Assembly (NCBI RefSeq): GCF_000341005.1
Contig: NZ_ANBD01000093.1
Location: 12,067 to 47,600 of the forward strand
Length of the DNA stretch: 35,534 bases
Origin: Nocardiopsis alkaliphila YIM 80379
GTDB lineage: Bacteria; Actinomycetota; Actinomycetes; Streptosporangiales; Streptosporangiaceae
Direction: 5' to 3'
Each line of letters starts with the position of its first letter. The first letter of the stretch is position 1. A program made the translations under genes and the position numbers. A model generated the notes under the pieces. That model saw nothing but the letters and a program-made list of their open reading frames with translations, was not told where the DNA came from and did no database searches. Below are positions 34,040-35,534 of this stretch, one piece after another.

Positions 34040-34771
34040 GTGAGCCTCTACCGTGACGAGGGCGTCGTCCTGCGCAACCAGAAGCTGGGCGAGGCCGACC
34101 GCATCATCACCCTCCTGACCCGCCGCACCGGTCTGGTGCGTGCCGTCGGCAAGGGCGTACGCCGTACCAAGTCCCGTTTCGGCGCGCGGTTGGAGCCGTG
34201 TACCCACGTCGACCTGCAGTTGCACACCGGGCGTACGCTCGACGTCATCACGCAGGCCGAGACCGTGCGTTCCTATGGTTCGGCGATGGTCCACGACTAC
34301 TCCCGCTACACCGCGGCCAGCGCGATGCTGGAGACCGCGGAGAAGATCGTCGCGGTGGAGAAGGACCCGGCGCTGCGCCAGTTCCTCCTGCTCATCGGTG
34401 CCCTGAGGACCCTGGGTGAGGGAGGTCATGACTCCAGGCTCGTCCTGGACGCCTACCTTCTGAGATCCCTGGCCGTGGCGGGCTACGCCCCCGCCTTGAC
34501 CGAATGCGCCCGCTGCGGAACCCGCGGGGAGCACCGTGCGTTCGCGGTGCACGCCGGCGGTATGGTCTGCTCGGTGTGCCGCCCCCACGGCTCCGTGTAC
34601 CCCTCGCCCGAGACGGTCCGGCTCATGTTCGCCCTGCTCGGAGGCGATTGGGACAGCGCGGACGCCAGCGAAGGCGGGCACCGCTCCGAGTGCAGTGGAA
34701 TGGTCGCGGCCTACCTACAGTGGCACCTGGAAAACGGAATCCGATCACTGCGCCATGTGGAGCGTTCTTGA
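34040..34771 (+). CDS. recO: RecO, recombination mediator
   Basis: A 243-residue protein that loads RecA onto SSB-coated DNA with RecR in gap repair. The N-terminal OB fold (~1-80) carries [46 protein letters not shown] helical domain follows. A zinc site has four cysteines: C156, C159, C177 and C180 (CARCG ... CSVC). The GTG at 34040 gives the family N-terminus. GGAG is only 2 nt upstream, so leaderless translation is plausible. The stop overlaps the uppS TTG (TTGA), the classic recO-uppS coupling in actinomycetes. Confidence 0.95.
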   Translation: MSLYRDEGVVLRNQKLGEADRIITLLTRRTGLVRAVGKGVRRTKSRFGARLEPCTHVDLQLHTGRTLDVITQAETVRSYGSAMVHDYSRYTAASAMLETAEKIVAVEKDPALRQFLLLIGALRTLGEGGHDSRLVLDAYLLRSLAVAGYAPALTECARCGTRGEHRAFAVHAGGMVCSVCRPHGSVYPSPETVRLMFALLGGDWDSADASEGGHRSECSGMVAAYLQWHLENGIRSLRHVERS

Positions 34772-35534
34772 GTCTGTTCAGCTTCGACAAAGGTAGGCGG
34801 GAGCGACCGGAGGGGTCGGAACACATCGCGCCCGCCCCCCACCCCAGCGGGGCGCGCCCTCCGAGCCTGCCCGCCGACCTGGTGCCCCGGCACGTCGCCG
34901 TGGTCATGGACGGCAACGGCCGCTGGGCCAAGGAACGCGGCCTGCCGCGCACCGAAGGTCACCGAGCCGGAGAGTCCTCCCTCTTCGACGTGATCGAGGG
35001 CGCCTTGGAGATGGGCATCCCCCACCTGTCCGCGTACGCCTTCTCCACCGAGAACTGGAAACGTTCACCCGACGAGGTGCGTTTCCTGCTCGGGTTCAAC
35101 CGGGACGTCATCCGTCGTCGCCGTGACGAACTGCACGCACGTGGTGTGCGCGTCAAATGGGCGGGGCGCGCGGGGATGCTCTGGAAGAGCGTCATCTCCG
35201 AACTTCAAGACGCCGAGGAGATGACCAAGGACAACACGGCGCTCACTCTCCAGTTCTGTGTGAACTACGGCGGCCAAGCCGAGATCGTCGACGCCGCCCG
35301 AGAGTTGGCCCGACAAGCCGCCGAGGGCCGGATCTCTCCGGAGAAGATCACCGAGGACACCCTCGCCCAACACTTGTACGCCCCCGACGTCCCTCCGGTC
35401 GATCTGTTCGTGCGTTCCTCGGGGGAGCAGCGACTGTCCAACTTTCTGCTGTGGCAGAGCGCCTACGCCGAGTTCGTCTTCTTGGAGACGCTCTGGCCCG
35501 ACTTCGACCGCCGTGATCTGTGGCGGGGCTGGGG
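34768..35534 (+). CDS. uppS: Isoprenyl (polyprenyl) diphosphate synthase, 3' end cut by window
   Basis: A Z-type prenyltransferase making the undecaprenyl or decaprenyl carrier lipid for cell-wall synthesis. The visible 255 residues contain the catalytic motif [13 protein letters not shown] with D48, [46 protein letters not shown] and [25 protein letters not shown]. The last typical segment [12 protein letters not shown] is present, so only about 10-20 residues are missing. The TTG at 34768 overlaps the recO stop by 4 bp and gives [11 protein letters not shown], a family-like start. Arg/Pro-rich residues 10-38 precede the catalytic core. Confidence 0.93.
   Translation, partial: MSLFSFDKGRRERPEGSEHIAPAPHPSGARPPSLPADLVPRHVAVVMDGNGRWAKERGLPRTEGHRAGESSLFDVIEGALEMGIPHLSAYAFSTENWKRSPDEVRFLLGFNRDVIRRRRDELHARGVRVKWAGRAGMLWKSVISELQDAEEMTKDNTALTLQFCVNYGGQAEIVDAARELARQAAEGRISPEKITEDTLAQHLYAPDVPPVDLFVRSSGEQRLSNFLLWQSAYAEFVFLETLWPDFDRRDLWRGW

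Overview
The window is GC-rich actinobacterial chromosome. The codon third positions are G/C-loaded, GTG/TTG starts are common, and the gene order hemW-DUF3097-hrcA-dnaJ-rsmE-HIT-phoH-ybeY-CBS-era ... leuA ... recO-uppS is the one known from Streptomyces and relatives. Protein flavour and the GC-rich palindromic intergenic repeats suggest a Nocardiopsis-like or other Streptosporangiales actinomycete; the genus is inference only.

Region 1 (about 1-13800) is housekeeping. hemW converges on two tandem DUF4870 membrane proteins and a DUF3097 gene. Divergently, hrcA-dnaJ-rsmE form a tight heat-shock/ribosome operon preceded by a degenerate CIRCE element. A convergent SigE-family sigma factor plus a one-TM acidic partner (possible anti-sigma) follows. 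Then come HIT, phoH, ybeY, a CNNM/CBS membrane protein, a cytidine-deaminase-like pseudoenzyme and era, mostly overlapping or closely spaced.

Region 2 (about 13800-27150) is a purine-ring catabolic island set between era and leuA: an IclR regulator resembling AllR, a CitE-like DUF6986 lyase/aldolase, allantoinase, allantoicase, a LysR regulator, an NCS2 urate/xanthine permease, uricase, HIU hydrolase, OHCU decarboxylase, a hydroxypyruvate-isomerase-like protein and an amidohydrolase. Together the enzymes would import urate and take it through 5-hydroxyisourate, OHCU, allantoin and allantoate to ureidoglycolate. Neither a canonical malate synthase nor glyoxylate carboligase is visible here, so the CitE-like protein is a candidate glyoxylate-handling enzyme (inference). 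A 14-bp motif recurs at the regulator/lyase promoter and at the uraD promoter.

Region 3 (about 27150-30360) holds a secreted M14 zinc carboxypeptidase, an alpha/beta hydrolase and a divergent TetR regulator with two repeated operator-like palindromes between them.

Region 4 (about 30360-35534) holds a strongly folded non-coding element, a leucine-rich leader peptide with attenuator, leuA, a membrane-anchored CAP-domain protein, recO and a 3'-truncated uppS.

The most interesting unexplained items are the multibranched element at 30431-30521, the 770-bp non-coding convergent region between allB and alc (two opposed G-quadruplex motifs and a long hairpin), the folded phoH leader, and the CitE-like enzyme inside an allantoin cluster.
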